Assembly (NCBI GenBank): GCA_014526335.1
Contig: JACTAT010000001.1
Span: forward strand, 538,705-602,704
DNA: 64,000 nt
Direction of reading: 5' to 3'
Source: Chrysaora quinquecirrha
Lineage: Eukaryota > Cnidaria > Scyphozoa > Semaeostomeae > Pelagiidae
This document shows positions 12,701 through 24,842 of the stretch, one piece after another (positions within the stretch are counted from its first letter, which is position 1; every line of letters starts with the position of its first letter). The notes beneath the pieces were generated by a model. It was not told the origin of the DNA. It saw nothing but the letters and a program-made list of their open reading frames with translations, and ran no database searches. Both the position numbers and the translations under genes were made by a program.

Positions 12701-15700
12701 TGCCTATTCGGCTTTACCTTTCTTATCGGTGCATTTCGATCTGCAATGTATAAATTCCCCCTTAGTCAACTGTTTCAGTCTGTTTCTGACGTTTATACTC
12801 TGGAGGAGTGTCGGTTGAAGAAAAAGCGTTGAAGTATGTTCAGAGATGGTCCGCTGTTTCTCGCAATTTGCAATTTTTTACTGCTCAAAGATCATATTTA
12901 TTAGGAAGTGATTATGACTAAGTAGAACGCTATCGGTCGTCAAAGCTATAGTTGTTATGCTAAACGATACAAATGACTGTATTCAAATGAAAGGGTCGAG
13001 CTTTATAAATATACTTTCACTTGTTTTCTCTCTTTAGTATGGGGATCCAATTCTTGTCCTCTTTGAAAGCAATATTCAAGGATTTCTGTCATTACCAAAG
13101 CCTTCAGTTGGCAGCTCAGAATGTGATGATCAAAATCCTGTTGGTAAGATCATTGATTACTGCGATTCAGTGATTACTGAATTGATTTACATAAAGATGA
13201 ATGATTTTATTTGATTAATTTAATCGATTGATTGATTGATTGACTGATTGATTGATTGATTAATTGAATTCTTTTTAATTTCAAATAGACCTTTGTAACA
13301 ATTCTTAAGGTGTTGTCTTCCTCTTTAGTGCTAGTTGTTTGCCTTGTTCGTAGCGCAGGATGTTCGTGTTAAGATCATTGAATGATTAGGATCTGCATGG
13401 CTGTTTCTGTTAAGGTGTCTTTTTGAGTCTGAATGTTGGGATCAATGGGAAACCAAGTAAGGGGGCTCCTAATAGGGTCTCTGGGCAGCACAAAAGGATA
13501 TACTTATTAAAGACGCGAGAATGAAAAAAAATGTTCTTTTAAGATATCAACGTAGACTTAGGGCCCAGTTACACTATGCCGGCATGATATCGTTGCGTTT
13601 TGATTTTCGTGCCGTCATAAGATTTTGCCAAGCAGTTACACGAGCGCAGCGCCATGATTTCTGTGGCGATCATTGCCATTACACTGAGACGCAACGGCAG
13701 CTCCTTCGTAGATTTTCCTCGCATTTGTTTTGTTAAACAATAGAAAAACAAGGTTTTGGAGCGTCATGTATCGGATTGGTCTGATTACATAGTACCGCCA
13801 CGTCGCGTCTTGATTTTCATATCACCTCCAGAGCGCCATGATTTTCAAGACGATTTTCGGAGCGTCATATAACGGATTGAGTCGTCATAATGTTAATGAC
13901 AGTCCTATCCGATACAAAATTCATGGCGCAACGAGGCATGCCGGCATAGTGTAACTGGGGCCTTAAAATGCTCTATGAAGTCTGTATAATATGTAAATTC
14001 TATAATCATGAATTTTATATATTTGAATATCTAAGATATTTTCAAAGATATTTGAAATACCTTTGCTGATAGAAACTGGGGTTGCCCTGCCTAATGCGTC
14101 TTTTTTCAAAGATTCCAAAGATTCAAGTTTCTTGTCAAAATCTTTCCATTATGTCTTTATTCCTGTCCTACTATTCGTTGCTAACCATTTGAAAATAAAT
14201 CATATTAATTGTCGTTTCTTTCTTTGCAGGATTTATGAAAAATGAAAACACAAAATGTTCCCGGTTAACAACAGACTTAGCTGCCCAGTGTACTTCAAAT
14301 GCAGAGTATAATGCTCTCAGCTATTATTCAGGATTTAAGCTCATTCCAGTAAGTATACAGATCGTTAAATTTAAGTGAAAGAATAGGGTATATTATGCTA
14401 ATTATTGAATTTCTGGTCTTTTATGACGTTGTAGCAGAACTTTGAAGACAAACATTTTCTAACACGAAGTTATCATCGTGATAATGTTATGATTCGAAAT
14501 CGTACAGAAAACCGGTATACAACTGCATTAAACCTTTTTATATTGATAAAATACATGCGGTAGCTGATGCCTCTGTTGGCAAACAAAAGAATTTTGTACA
14601 GATTTAGTTCTCCAAATGTCTATGACTTTAACGTCGGATTGCAGGGCAAGGTGAATGTGAAGTTGAAATGGTGTATTTAGCGCCAGTTACTAGGATCTCA
14701 GTAGTAGGTTAAATAATCGAGACCTTGAACCTGACTGTGATACATTCCATTGCTAATGTTTTTAGCAACACAATGTTAAATCTGTAAAGTTAGTAAAGAT
14801 AGAATTAACCTCGTGTTGTCTTTTTCAGGGGCCTTCTTTCCTCGCTGGGCTCACCTTAAACCAAAACAGAACCATTACTCCTACCAGTTCAGTAGCTCCA
14901 GCTGTCCCCATAACATCAACTGCTAGAGCTAACAGCAGCATCAATGCAAGTAGTTCTGCATCGGCATCCTCTGCTACTGCTACTGCATCGGTATCATCTT
15001 CAAACACGAATCCAACAACTATTACCGTGACATCAAAGATAGAAGCCTTAGCATCTTATAATGATCCATTATTGGTTAGTCCAACGCTGCTATCCCCCCT
15101 GAAATGCAAGTCTTCTACTGGCGTGCTTGGTTCTTGTTCTTTCAGCACTCCGCCGCAACCGTCTTATGATTTTAATGCCAACACATGCAGAAATGTACTA
15201 CTAAAGGTGAGATACATGCTTCTCTTTATTTAGACAACAAAGTGCGAAAATTCAGGGTCAGAGATGGTTTTCTTTTTTCTCTGTTCCATCGGCAGGAAAT
15301 CTTTGTAAACCGGGCGCAAACCGTGCCAACGTCGCCGCCAACGATTGTCGACCAAAATGATTGCACGGTTTAATGTAGATGTTGTTTGTGGGAAATTGCG
15401 GTTACGGATAAGATCATTTGTAGATGGCAGCCGCGCCCGCATTCACAAAGCCGTAAACCGATGTCAACTACACGTTTTTTTATAAGGAACCTTAACTCTG
15501 GGTTGAGGCTGGAGTTCCTTAAATTTTCAACAAAATGAGGCTGAAAGTTCCTTATACTGTTCCTTGTCATAGGATATGTATAAATACTAATTTTTACAGC
15601 AAATTCATAGAAACTATTCTTCATTTCTTACTTTAAGTATAATAGAGTCTTTGGGGAAGAACGATGGGAAATATATTGTACTTCTGTTCCTTTTCGTATA

Positions 15701-18700
15701 TGCCGTCTTCTTTAAAAAAGAGTTTCTTAGTTTTGCATCCGAGCGTCGACAGTTCCTTAAAGTTCCTTAATTTTTTGGGAATTTTCAGCCTTGAGTTCCT
15801 TATAAAGGTGTCCCTTATAAAAACAACGTGTAAGTCCAAAAGACGCAAGCAAAAGAGGAATCTTTTTCTGAAGCCAAAAACGTACAAGGAGCATTGCCAA
15901 ATCTGTAAGCCGTCCTTCAATTAGTGGTCGAAGCCGTGAAGCCACAAACCCATATTTCCTTCATTTTTTTAGAGACTTGCTACACAAAATTGAGCCTTGT
16001 CTACTTTTACAGTAAGACATACTTGAATATACAAAACATTTCAGCTCACCTTATAAGAAACAGCTACTACGAATATCCGTAAACACAATTTTCGGCAGAG
16101 CAACATCCCTGTGGTCCCAGATAACAACCCGCATCCTTAAACATGATTCTACCGTAGGACAACACTTAAATGATGAACAAGAAAAGTCATGTTTGCATAA
16201 CAAACATTTTCATTCTTTTTTAGGCTTCTTATAGCATCATTTATGACGCAAGCTCAGCTGATCTTAACATCACTTCAACGACGGTAGACTTAGTTTTGGG
16301 TGACATCGCTTCTACTCAGCAATCATTCAGCCAGGAATTCGTAGTGAAATTTCAAAAGGTAAGATTTCTTTTCTAAATCAGTTATGATAAGTTGTAATAA
16401 GACAGACAACACATTGAACGTTGGATATAAACAATAATAAAGCATTGCTTATGCGGATTTATGCTTTTTGAAGTGCATATTTGACTGTTCTTGTGTCGAC
16501 TAAAAATATTGTGTTGAAAATTTTGTTTTTGCTTACTGAAAAATTTCAGCATTATAACGTAATATCTGCATTATTCTTTCTCCTTCAAAAGCATGTGTAC
16601 CAAATTAAATTTCGGCTTCTGTGCGAAGGTTTCTTTCCGGCTTCCTTTTCTGGAACACCCTGTATTTACTCAGAGTCGGGAAAAACGTACGGTCACACAG
16701 TCCTGGAGGTTCATTGGGCTTGACGGTCTGTGGTTTTTCGACATTTTGAGAATGGTTTCACGTGTTCTTACCTTGAAAATGCATGGTTTTAGGGGTTTTC
16801 GATTTGCGATTTTATTGCGGTTTTACGGTTTTAAGCAAAATAATGTACGGCTTTACAGTCTTAGGCTAAAATTTGGCGGTTCTACGGTTTTTTGGCCCCC
16901 TATGACTCCCTCATTCATTGAATGGAGGAAGGCCTTTGGAACAAAAGTGGATCTCACGCCACAGCAGGGTTACGCCTGCCGTTCAATGTTAAGTGAGGAA
17001 GGTTTTCATCTAGGCTCTGTGTTTACCTTTCTTGTTCTTCTGATTTCCACTGATTTCCTGGCACTCACATTATTTCTGATGGGTCTCTTTGTAGGCAGGA
17101 GCACAAACAGAATTTTCAAGAAGTGGAAACCCTGGCTATGTCGATGGATTACCGGTGTTAGCTGGCAAGTTGCAGACGAACACACAACTTAAAAAGTATC
17201 TTTTCAGCTTATATTCGCATTTCATTCTTCCAAAATGCGCACGAAATTTGCTTTAAAACAAAAGGATTTCCAAGAGATTTTCTATTCGAACAATTTGATT
17301 TCTAGCAAGGCGTACGAGGTTTCCAATAGTGGTGGCCAAGCTTCTCAGTCAGCTCTAGTTAGATAGCTGATGTTAAGCTTGGTCGTGTGAGGTCAGCATC
17401 AGGATGGGTGACTTTCCAGATGGATGACTAAACATCTCACTCTGCCACCCTTCGGAAGGGACGTTAAACTAGGGGTCCAATGCCCTGATGCGGCATGAAT
17501 AGTAGGCCTAAATTAGCTGAAAAAGCTAGAAGTAATAGCCTACTCAAAATAGAGTACATAACAACAAGAACAACAACAATGAGTGAATTACCCCTCGCTA
17601 TAAAAGCTTCCAAAGCATTACACTGCTTGAAAACCTTGTTTATATAAGAAATTACCGTTGTATTCAAGAGAATTTAGGAGACAGTAACGTTCGTGAACGA
17701 CGAGAATATTGTTTGTACCATGTTGTTTGTACCTGATCGATCAAGCAAACTAGCATGTTTTTTGCAACATTTTATAGGATAAGGCCTCCAGAACGTTTTT
17801 TGCTAACGAGGACTATATGTACCTATGTACCTAGATTGGCAATGTTGGATCAATACCCTGCAAACTCCTTAGAATCGGGAGCCAACGAAAAAAGGGGCGC
17901 TTTGTTTTTTCACTCAGCTATACTGCTTCTTGACGTCTGAAATTTCGACACTTGTCGTTTATCATAAAACTGGACTTTAGAAGCCTCTTTGCATAGAATT
18001 TCACTATTTACTGTTATTCAAGAACTATTATAGCATTTCCTGGTTGTTTTCCCCACAGTTTTTTTCTCACATCATATTGTTATTTTGCTAAACCTTGTCT
18101 TCTCTAAAGGGAATCGATTGTTCTAAATAGTGATCCTCAAAAATGGCTAACTTTAGTTAGATCTCCTGCTTCTGGCACATGTGGGACATCGTCACAGAGA
18201 ACTTCAGTTAGATTTGGTTATAATATGAGAACTGGCTGTTTTATAAGGTATTGCTTGTTGTTATTGTAATAGTTATTCTTGTAGTTATTGTTATTGTTAT
18301 TGTTTTTGTTTTTGTTTTTGTTTTTGTTTTTGTTTTTGTTGTTATTGTTATTGTTATTTCCATTGTTGTTGTTATTTTTATTGTTATTGCTATTGTTATT
18401 GTTATTGTTTTCGTTTTTGTTGTTATTGTTATTGTTATTGTTATTTCCATTGTTGTTGTTATTTTTATTGTTATTGCTATTGTTATTGTTATTGTTTTCG
18501 TTTTTGTTGTTATTGTTATTGTTATTGTTATTGTTATTTCCATTGTTGTTGTTATTTTTATTGTTATTGCTATTGTTATTGTTATTGTTATTGTTTTTGT
18601 TTTTGTTGTTATTGTTATTGTTATTTCCATTGTTGTTGTTATTTTTATTGTTATTGCTATTGTTATTGTTATTGTTTTCGTTTTTGTTGTTATTGTTATT

Positions 18701-21655
18701 GTTATTGTTATTTCCATTGTTGTTGTTATTTTTATTGTTATTGTTATTGTTATTGTTATTGTTAATGTTATTGCTATTGTTATTGTTTTTATCATTGTTA
18801 TAGTCATTGTCGTTGTTATTATCACTGTCATTTTCATTGTCATTTTTACTCTGCATCTTCTTTTTTAGGATTAAACAGACCATGACCAGCCAGGAGTGCG
18901 TTACTCTGCAAAATCTCATCTACAACAGTCTGTTAGTTGACTTCCCTACACACGTAGCAATGTTTGGAAACTCTGCTGTCACAAATACAGCTGATTGGGT
19001 TAAAATCATCAATAATAAGCCAACAAGCACAGTAAGTAACTGAGTTTGTTGTTCATCGATTTTGTAGCACTTGCAAACGAATTTTTGGCGTGAGGGCAAT
19101 TCTTGTACATTTTTAAAGCCTTGCTCATCCTTTGGCTATAGGGTTGTTAGGATTGTTGGGAAAGACCCAAAACAAATGAACGAAGTTTCAGCTAAAGTAG
19201 AGCCCCCCCCCCCATAAATAATTTCCCAGTTCTATGCCAATTCACTGAGCCGCAGAAATGTGCATGTATATTGTAGGTCTACCCCCTCAATTCTGTGCAA
19301 TGTGGTAGTTGACAGAAGTTTGTCTTTTTTAGCCTACTGCTGTTGATGGTCGCTGCACCAACATGATACTTGGTGTTCACATTGAAATACTGCATAGCAA
19401 AACTGGATATTTGGGAAACCCTCAATCAAGGGTAAGTTTGGCTATCATGCGACACCAATACAAATGTGGTGTTAGGTGCTTGATTGGCATTGTGTTTTAA
19501 ACACCAACACGCTAGCGATCTATACGCACTTCTCTGGTGGAAACGCACTACTGTGGTGGTATATCTTGCGTACTGTGGTGGTATTTTTTGCATACTGTGG
19601 TGAATAAGCACTACTTTGGTGGGTTATTATGCATGATGTTGTGGCTTATTATGCTTGTTGTGGTGAGTTATTATGCTTGACGTAGTGGTGTTTCTTGCGT
19701 AGCACCACTGTGGTGGTAGTGTTTCTTGCGTAGCACTTCTGTGGTGGGTTATTATGCTTGACGTGGTGGTGTTTCTTGCGTAGCACCACTGTGGTGGTAG
19801 TGTTTCTTGCGTAGCACTACTGTGGTGGGTTATTATGCTTGATGTGGTGGTGTTTCTTGCGTAGCACCACTGTGGTGGTAGTGTTTCTTGCGTAGCACTA
19901 CTGTGGTGGGTTATTATGCTTGACGTGGTGGTGTTTCTTGCGTAGCACCACTGTGGTGGTAGTGTTTCTTGCGTAGCACTTCTGTGGTGGGTTATTATGC
20001 TTGACGTGGTGGTGTTTCTTGCGTAGCACCACTGTGGTGGTAGTGTTTCTTGCGTAGCACTACTGTGGTGGGTTATTATGCTTGACGTGGTGGTGTTTCT
20101 TGCGTAGCACCACTGTGGTGGTAGTGTTTCTTGCGTAGCACTTCTGTGGTGGGTTATTATGCTTGACGTGGTGGTGTTTCTTGCGTAGCACCACTGTGGT
20201 GGTAGTGTTTCTTGCGTAGCACTACTGTGGTGGGTTATTATGCTTGATGTGGTGGGTTATTATGCGTAATGTGGTGGATTTTGTGGTTTTTTTCTTACTT
20301 GATCTATAGATTTTGCTTTGATTTCGGATTCACCGCAGTACGCAAAAAACATCACCACATCAAGCATAATAACACCCACAACAGTAGTGCTTATCCACCA
20401 CAGTACGCAAAATATACCACCACAGCAGTGCGTATCAACCGCAGTAATGCGTATAGATGCGTATATATGCGTATTCGTTAGCATGACCAATCAGCTCACA
20501 GGATAGAGCGAGGTAGCCAATAGCAGTATTTTTAAAATATTTAATTTCAATCCGCTATAATCTTTAAGTATTAAATTGGAAGCAACAAAACCAGTTTCCA
20601 ACTGACCTTAAAATATTTTCTAGATTGTCGGTGTTCAAGTAAAATATGACAACCCAAAGATTCTAGCATTCCAGGTAAGATGTTTCTTTTCTAAATATTC
20701 AGGTTGAAAAGACTAAGAGGGTGGCGTTTATTAGAGGGGTTTGTTAGAGGGATGGGGTGAGAAAGGTAGAGGAGGGACTTATTACACATTGGCGTTTGTT
20801 GGAAAATTTGTACAGGGTGTTCCGAAAAACAGTAACCCGGTAAAGAAACATTCATACCAAAGTCAAAATATAATTTTTGAGAGTCAAATTTGGTAATAAT
20901 GCTTTTGAAGGAATCAGAATTATACTGACAACCCTTTATAAAGCTTTACTTCATGAATAACACTAGGAAGAAACAAAGCTTTTGAAACAGTGTTTTTTTA
21001 GTCAACACAAAGAACAGTCAAATGTGTACTTCAGAAAGCACAACTTGTCATAAACAATTTTTTAAACAATTTTGTCTGTGTTAATCAATCATTTTTCAAA
21101 TCTTTGGCCTAAAGTAACCGATGGTTGTATCAATAAACCCTTGCTCGACCTTACCCCAGCAACAGAAAATCCTCAATTGCATGAAATGTGCATACAGTTT
21201 GTGCACATGCTTTATTTATCAACGAAATTCATTACAGCATATTTTTGTGAAGATGAAATGTGAAAACTTAACCGTTTCCTCACAAGAATGTATGTACACA
21301 GTAGGTATTGTGACAAAATTTTATTGGTCTCGAAGCTACAGTTCGCAAATAAAAACACTTTTTAAAGCGGGTTCCTTTTTTCGGAACACCCCGTATAATA
21401 GGAAATGCGCTTGTCGTTTTAGTGTACCAGAATGGAGATTTAAATAGCACAGTCTGGACATAATCTTTTGTTTTCAATTTGTAGAGCATAGCTCCCTACT
21501 GCCAGCCCGGTTCATCAAGCCTCGCAACACAACAAATAGAAGTGGCACAATCCGTCTCGTTCATAGATGTCTCTTCCGCACCCGAGGCTAGCATAAAACC
21601 GAAGCCTGCTTTCGAAGCAAAAGCTCCGTATGACTTCTTTTATCCGTTCTTCTGA
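9770..21655 (+). CDS. TCTN: Tectonic family protein (copy 1, complete)
   Basis: Fourteen exons join in phase to 631 codons: 9770-9839, 10877-10991, 11593-11699, 11935-12077, 13038-13143, 14230-14348, 14829-15206, 16224-16358, 17095-17195, 18110-18247, 18869-19031, 19333-19431, 20624-20674, 21485-21655. Exon 1 is a signal peptide. Exon 2 gives the family's cysteine block TCPCDLTQNACDPNCCCDAD. Later hallmarks are SGNPGYVDGLPVLAG in exon 9, VAMFGNSAV in exon 11 and the terminal APYDFFYPFF. Family knowledge: Tectonics are secreted or membrane proteins of the ciliary transition zone (MKS/B9 complex) needed for ciliary gating and Hedgehog signalling. Exon 7 holds a Ser/Thr/Ala-rich linker of about 70 residues. 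The introns carry several transposons absent from copy 2. Which of the vertebrate Tectonics 1-3 is closest was not determined. The splice sites were chosen because they keep the frame open in both copies. Confidence 0.93.
10048..10447. repeat. TA-flanked inverted-repeat element in Tectonic intron 1
   Basis: The left end GATCATTTCGG and the right end AAGTGATC are inverted, and the two halves are diffusely palindromic (GGTACAAAGTTT against AAACTTTGTACC). The duplicate copy near 26765 is an empty site, reading directly through ATATAGGTATATAT. TA is duplicated at both sides, as for mariner-like elements. Confidence 0.75.
12270..12310. repeat. GGCCCTGGC-family end fragment
   Basis: TTTGATCGTTTGGCCAAGGCC matches the ends of the element at 59692-59974. 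It is shared with the duplicate near 28620, so it predates the duplication. Confidence 0.5.
13198..13265. repeat. GATT microsatellite in Tectonic intron 5
   Basis: A (GATT)n-like run, shorter in the duplicate near 29610. Confidence 0.7.
13561..13962. repeat. TIR element with TTA duplication in Tectonic intron 5
   Basis: The ends are GGGCCCAGTTACACTATGCC and its near-perfect inverse, flanked by TTA (13558-13560 and 13963-13965). It is absent from the duplicate. The 3-bp TTA target fits PIF/Harbinger-type elements. It has no transposase, so it is a non-autonomous copy. Confidence 0.8.
14655..14745 (-). repeat. SINE family A fragment
   Basis: Truncated copy in Tectonic intron 6. The matching place in copy 2 (30412-30600) has a full-length version. 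Confidence 0.6.
15471..15830. repeat. TIR element, CACGTTTTTTTATAAGG family, intron 7
   Basis: Inverted ends (CACGTTTTTTTATAAGGAAC and CCTTATAAAAACAACGTG) with TA on both sides (15469-15470, 15831-15832). The duplicate has the empty site TCAATTAAGACC near 31925. Inside are repeated AGTTCCTTA motifs. Confidence 0.8.
17331..17590 (+). repeat. 5S rRNA-like SINE in Tectonic intron 9
   Basis: Reads GATGTTAAGCTTGGTCGTG..GGATGGGTGACTTTCC, which resembles the internal promoter half of 5S rRNA, then a body with CTTCGGAAGGGACGTTAAAC and an (AAC)n-type tail. Other copies lie at 33481-33735 (the duplicate) and 54472-54715 (independent). Confidence 0.7.
18255..18860. repeat. Large TTG/TTA microsatellite in Tectonic intron 10
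   Basis: About 600 bp of (TTATTG)n with TTTTTG and CCATTG variants in a higher-order pattern of about 100-130 bp. The long open frames across it (poly-Asn, poly-Leu) are repeat artefacts. The duplicate version (35160-35545) is shorter and differently arranged. Confidence 0.9.
19508..20490. repeat. Inverted-repeat element with internal 81-bp TGGTGG array
   Basis: The left end ACGCTAGCGATCTATACGC is mirrored on the right by GCGTATAGATGCG..GTTAGC. Between them, an 81-bp unit containing GGGTTATTATGCTTGACG and GTTTCTTGCGTAGCACCAC repeats about seven times (19660-20240). Copy 2 has the same element (about 36190-36655) with the array collapsed to about one unit. A third member starts at 63782. No coding capacity. 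Confidence 0.8.
20813..21393. repeat. Mariner-like non-autonomous element in Tectonic intron 13
   Basis: Ends CAGGGTGTTCCGAAAAACAG and its inverse TTTTTCGGAACACCCCG, with TA at both sides (20811-20812, 21394-21395). A related but trimmed copy lies at 36912-37458 in the duplicate, where the flanking DNA is missing on both sides. Confidence 0.8.
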
Positions 21656-22690
21656 ACAAAAAAGGTCAGTGCTGTTGTATTGATAGCTATTAACTGTGTT
21701 CCTGCTGCGCAACGTTAACTGACAGGTGCTTTACGATGAACACCCTCGGGAATACACAAGAAGAGGTGCTTAAAGAAGGGTAGTATCTGAAAGGAGGGTA
21801 GGCGCTTACAAAGGGTGGATGCTTAAAAGTGGGTAGGCGCTTAATGAAGAATTACGGTGTATGGGCGAATGTTATGAATATAAGGTGCTTTTTGGTTTGG
21901 CCAGTAGTTTCTTGTTTTGAAAGCACTGTTGTATATACTGTACAGTATGTTTATAAATTGTCCATAAAATGTTAAAGATTCGTACTCAAGTAGAATAAGA
22001 GTTGGAAGTCTTTATTCCCAGGCTTTTTTGCTCCTGTTGTTTACTGCGTCTGAAAAAACAGCTTTTGTCCTTTAGGCCTACTGCAAACGTTGTGCCAGCG
22101 CCGTGCCGTGCTGGCCTTTTTCTGGCACGACACCAGCACGGCATTAGCACGTTTGTCAATGTAGACGTCGTGCCAGTGCTTCCTGCTCCGCTTTCACCAA
22201 TTTCCAGAGGCTTATGGTGAAGTAACTTCTTTTCCGTGCACCAAATTGAAGCGGAAAGGACAATGACGCGATATAGCTCTACACATGCTCTCTTTCTGCA
22301 GCATGGCCACAGCACAGCGTTTGTTTCAACGCCGTGCCAAAGCCGTGCTCGCAAACTCTGGCGCGGCAAAGTTTCCGAGGTGGCTAAACTGGGAGACACT
22401 TATCCCACTTCTTACTACTCAGTTATTTTTATCCATTCATTTTATCAAAATCCATATACCTTGCAAAACGGTTAACTCTCGCAAAACAAAATAAAAAATA
22501 TATATCTAATTAAGCAGCTCAACTTTCGAAACTTATTCCATAAATCTGTCCATAAAGTGACGTAGCTACGAAAACATGTACCACTACAACGCAACGAAAA
22601 CGGCCATTGTTTTACGAGGAAAGGGTCAAAAGAACATGAACCAAAACATAAAATTGCCTAACCACAAGTTAAATCGATTCTGTGCAATTT
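21656..22690. other. Downstream of Tectonic: GC-richer repeats, no gene
   Basis: Holds GTGCTTAAAGAAGGGTAG-type short repeats at 21760-21860, then a GC-rich patch at 22080-22390 rich in GCCGTGCC/GGCACG motifs that pair with each other, probably a decayed inverted-repeat element. In copy 2 the part up to 22199 is deleted. Confidence 0.5.
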
Positions 22691-24690
22691 TTGTGAAGTA
22701 AGAGGCAGTAGTACGGTTTTGTTTAGAACTTTAGGCCTTTTGTAGTTTGTGTAGTCCAAAAAAGGCTTCCGTAGATCGCCGAAGCAACGGACGGGTACAC
22801 CCAAGATTCTCATTAATGAAATAAAATTGTTTGAACGTTTGAATTTGAATATTTATTTTTTTTCCTTACTGATTGATGTTAATTATCCTCTCTCTTTTAT
22901 CTTGCTTCAAATTCACAGCTTTAATTTGTCTGTCTTGCACGCCATATTGTTTCACCACAAATAGACTTGTTACACGAGTAACAATTGTGTCGCAATTCTT
23001 GGTTACAAAAACATACGAAAATCTAATTTGTGCAAGAATGTTTTGCTGCTACACAGGCGCTTCAAGCTGCTCCGCAGCAACGACACGTAGTTTTACAGCT
23101 TTTGCAGAAATGTTGAATGTTTTATGGTTTCCAGACCCCTGCCAAACACTCACTCACTAACAGAGTAGACTGGTGACGACGAAAGCCTCGTTTTTCCAGT
23201 TTGAGCTGCCTCTCTGCAACAACAACTTAAAGAGGTGGTAGCTATAGGACTCATCTAATAAGTCTACGAACAGACTCACAGGTTACCTTATCTAACATCG
23301 TACACATGACGCAACGGGACCTGGTTAATAATCAAACATCCTTACAGGTCCTTGTCGTTTTAAGTAGCGTGAGTTTTAAACGGCTGTCCTTATAAGTAAC
23401 ACGATCTGATAAACCTACGGGTAGGTTTAATCTTAACTACGTTTTTGACAAGCAAGGAACACTCTCAGGTGGTAGTTTATCTAACACCTTGCATTATTGA
23501 TCTATTGCTTGTACCAACCATGTGTTTTCTCAGTTTGTCAATCGATAAATATGATAATAACTAATCATATATAATGAATAATGAAACAAAAAGGTTTCTA
23601 ATGCTATTTTCACATAAAAAGTAAAATTGTTTTGCAAAACCATCCTGTTTAAGTTTTTCGTAATAATTTATGTCTCAAATTTAGGGTCTATTCTGGGGTT
23701 GGTTGTAGCTACTTCGCATTATGTGAACCACAAACCGTGTTTGTCTCCATCTTGAAGGTGCCGTGGCATCGTGGTGTAATCCAGCTGACTCGTGATGTCG
23801 GAGCGCAGTGTGGTCAGGGTTTGAGCCCAGCCACGATGGCGTCACAGCCAGGGTCTAGGTCCTGATAAGTTAACCTACTACTGAGATCTTAGCGACTGGC
23901 GCTAAAGCGTCATTTCACCTTCACCATATGTTGTTAGCAATTAGCTCCTTATCCTCTCTGCGCATCTAGAAAAGCCAATAGCTCAACAATTCATTTCGGT
24001 TAAAGTGTTTATAAAAAAAGAGAGACTTTGCTTACGCTGCCAGGGGTGTGTATTTGAAAAAACTTGAGTACTATATGCGTAAATATAAATGGCACTTTTA
24101 AAGAGGTAACATAGCTGAAACGCAAGGCAAAATGAGAGGACATAGCAAAAAAAGCCAAACTATAATATTATACTCAACGTTTGTATTTAGGGGGTATTTA
24201 AGGGGCTACCTATCGAATTTGTTGGAAATGAATCGCCTTCAAATTTGATACAGCTTGGCGAATTTGAGACACAGCATGACCTTACTGTGCTGCATGTTAT
24301 TTTCGTTTCCCTCGCAAAAGCAAATTAATCAACTGTTCTCAGTTCCTTTCATTAAGGCTCAAAATGATAAAATCTGCATCTTCGAAAAACAGTATTAATC
24401 AAAACCTTTCCCATTTCATTGTTTCTCTTAATTCAAACATGTTCATGTGTTCAATGCAGGTGTTGTGCTATTAACTATTCAGGTTCTTATTTATACACAA
24501 CGTTTCGCAGTGCATTCATTCTAAAAGAAGCAAAACCCGTTTTTGTTCTCTCAGCTTTCAAGGAAATGCTTTATATCAACCAGTACCAGATTGCTCAGCT
24601 GTCTCCAAGCGACCAGCTAGACGCGGTCTTTGATTCGCTTCCAGTCTCTCCGCAACTGATCAACGCCATACATGAAGATACACATTAGAC
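22690..24690. repeat. Near-identical intergenic block (copy A)
   Basis: Matches 37890-39890 with only rare substitutions (for example C/T near 23071) and single-base differences in homopolymers. It contains a family A SINE at 23750-23932. The open frame near 24562-24688 encoding LSPSDQLDAVFDSLPVSPQ has no family I know, and a one-base insertion breaks it in copy 2. Confidence 0.85.
23750..23932 (+). repeat. SINE family A, full length
   Basis: Starts CTTGAAGGTGCCGTGGCATC, has a B-box-like GGTTTGAGCCC and ends CACCTTCACC. It is repeated exactly at 38963-39132 through the duplication. Confidence 0.8.
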
Positions 24691-24734
24691 TTCCCTTTTC
24701 TCTGTACTGTACCATGATCTTTGGAGAATGGACA

Positions 24735-24842
24735 GCTGAGTTGACTGTAGGCTTGTGGAAAGTGGTCTCGACGAGATTCGAACCCACGACATCACGATCA
24801 TGAGCCGAAGGCCTTGACCACTCCACCTCTAACACTCCCAAC
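24735..24842 (-). repeat. tRNA-derived SINE head between the duplicates
   Basis: On the minus strand it reads TGGAGTGGTCAAGGC (A-box-like) and GGTTCGAATCTC (B box) at tRNA spacing. It lies in the about 480 bp of single-copy DNA between the two duplicate blocks. The stems do not form a full cloverleaf that I can confirm, so I call it a SINE or pseudo-tRNA. Confidence 0.5.

Larger units (their letters stand above)
8660..24690. repeat. Segmental duplication, copy A
   Basis: Matches 25172-39890 in the same orientation, beginning at GTGAAGATACTGTATGTGG and ending at GAAGATACACA. It covers XRCC4 exons 1-2, the shared upstream region, the whole Tectonic gene and about 3 kb downstream. The gene part is roughly 95% alike by eye. 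The last 2 kb (22690-24690) is nearly identical. Confidence 0.95.

Noticed and set aside
18218..18919. Long open frames on both strands (poly-Asn, poly-Leu/Val)
   Set aside because: They are produced by the TTG/TTA microsatellite. The region is inside a Tectonic intron with good splice sites.
24562..24688. Conserved protein exon (LSPSDQLDAVFDSLPVSPQ)
   Set aside because: No family match known to me, and a single-base insertion breaks the frame in the near-identical copy at 39805.
24735..24842. Functional tRNA gene on the minus strand
   Set aside because: A- and B-box-like words exist but I could not form a clean acceptor and anticodon stem, and the surroundings look like SINE sequence.
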